Assembly: GCF_019048845.1 (NCBI RefSeq)
Contig: NZ_CP077425.1
Span: forward strand, 496,001-560,000
Direction: 5' to 3'
Length of the DNA stretch: 64,000 bases
Origin: Vibrio mimicus
GTDB lineage: Bacteria > Pseudomonadota > Gammaproteobacteria > Enterobacterales > Vibrionaceae
Below, piece by piece: positions 63,896 through 64,000 of the stretch; within the stretch, counting starts at the first letter, position 1, and each line of letters begins with the position of its first letter. The notes below the pieces were generated by a model, which was not told the DNA's origin, did no database searches, and worked only from the letters and a program-made list of their open reading frames with translations. A program made the translations under genes and the position numbers.

Positions 63896-64000
63896 TTACT
63901 TTTGCTGCTCCAAATTCAGCAAAAAGGCTTTGCGCTCTAAACCACCTGCATATCCGGTGAGCTTGCCATTTTTACCCACCACCCGATGGCAAGGAACAAT
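63896..64000 (-). CDS. O6-alkylguanine-DNA alkyltransferase, C-terminal part (cut by the window edge)
   Basis: Thirty-four codons plus TAA at 63896-63898 enter from the right edge. They begin with IVPCHRVV, the active-site motif with the acceptor Cys, followed by [17 protein letters not shown], the usual C-terminal sequence of Ogt/MGMT proteins. The enzyme transfers methyl groups from O6-methylguanine to its Cys once per molecule. The start is outside the window, and the motif is complete. Confidence 0.93.
   Translation of the reverse strand: MVPCHRVVGKNGKLTGYAGGLERKAFLLNLEQQK

Noticed and set aside
1..64000. CRISPR arrays, tRNA or rRNA genes, prophage genes and integron (VCR-type) repeats
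   Set aside because: Reading through the window I found no regularly spaced repeats, cloverleaf-like intergenic sequence, phage gene blocks or VCR elements.

Overview
The window reads as the smaller chromosome of Vibrio cholerae or a very close relative. The gene order is the one known from V. cholerae chromosome II: a ribose operon, then the complete large type VI secretion (T6SS) cluster, an RluA-type pseudouridine synthase, a SulP permease, pncB with an NrtR-like regulator, NhaD and a DASS carrier. A shortened ERIC repeat and an IS30-family insertion sequence lie at the left edge. No rRNA, tRNA, CRISPR array or prophage was seen.

Layout, left to right. 1-2660: the 3' end of an unknown gene, an AT-rich stretch with the ERIC repeat, an intact IS30-type element, and an outer-membrane beta-barrel gene that shares a terminator with rbsR. 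2649-8614 (minus strand): rbsD-rbsA-rbsC-rbsB-rbsK-rbsR, with a perfect RbsR-type operator over the likely transcription start. 8898-9158: a small lipoprotein with two DUF3012 repeats. 9305-36534 (minus strand): the T6SS main cluster, read from the right as PAAR, a Sel1 protein, tssB, tssC, tssE, tssF, tssG, tagH, tssJ, tssK, tssL, clpV, vasH, vasI, tssA, tssM, vasL and vgrG, then an AT-rich array of small secreted proteins. The cluster contains no hcp gene, as expected for V. cholerae, where hcp lies in auxiliary clusters.

37134-47258: pseudouridine synthase, SulP permease, HAD phosphatase, CSS-EAL phosphodiesterase, periplasmic rhodanese, a soluble zinc-binding (CZB) chemoreceptor, a Gfo/Idh/MocA oxidoreductase and pncB. 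47542-54837: NrtR-like regulator, a secreted metalloprotease with a separately encoded prodomain-like partner, an HxlR regulator, a small secreted protein, a DUF134 regulator, a TPR-DUF218 protein and a DMT exporter. 55102-64000: a dicarboxylate symporter, a YjiG/YjiH pair, NhaD, a DcuS/DcuR-like two-component system, a DASS anion transporter, a lipoprotein, and the 3' end of an O6-alkylguanine-DNA alkyltransferase gene.

The most interesting part is the distal end of the T6SS cluster. The VgrG carries a peptidoglycan-binding domain and a GH24 lysozyme domain with an intact Glu-Asp-Thr triad. Downstream come two small exported proteins (candidate immunity), then an isolated 62-residue piece that looks like the C-terminal tail of a GH19 chitinase-type hydrolase, then two more exported proteins, the last resembling the LprI/DUF1311 lysozyme-inhibitor family. 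This looks like layered effector-module replacement with older immunity genes left behind. Other notable points are a protease and prodomain split into two genes, an inverted repeat covering the -35 box of pncB, large hairpins in the T6SS leader regions, and a three-hairpin RNA candidate downstream of the DUF134 gene.
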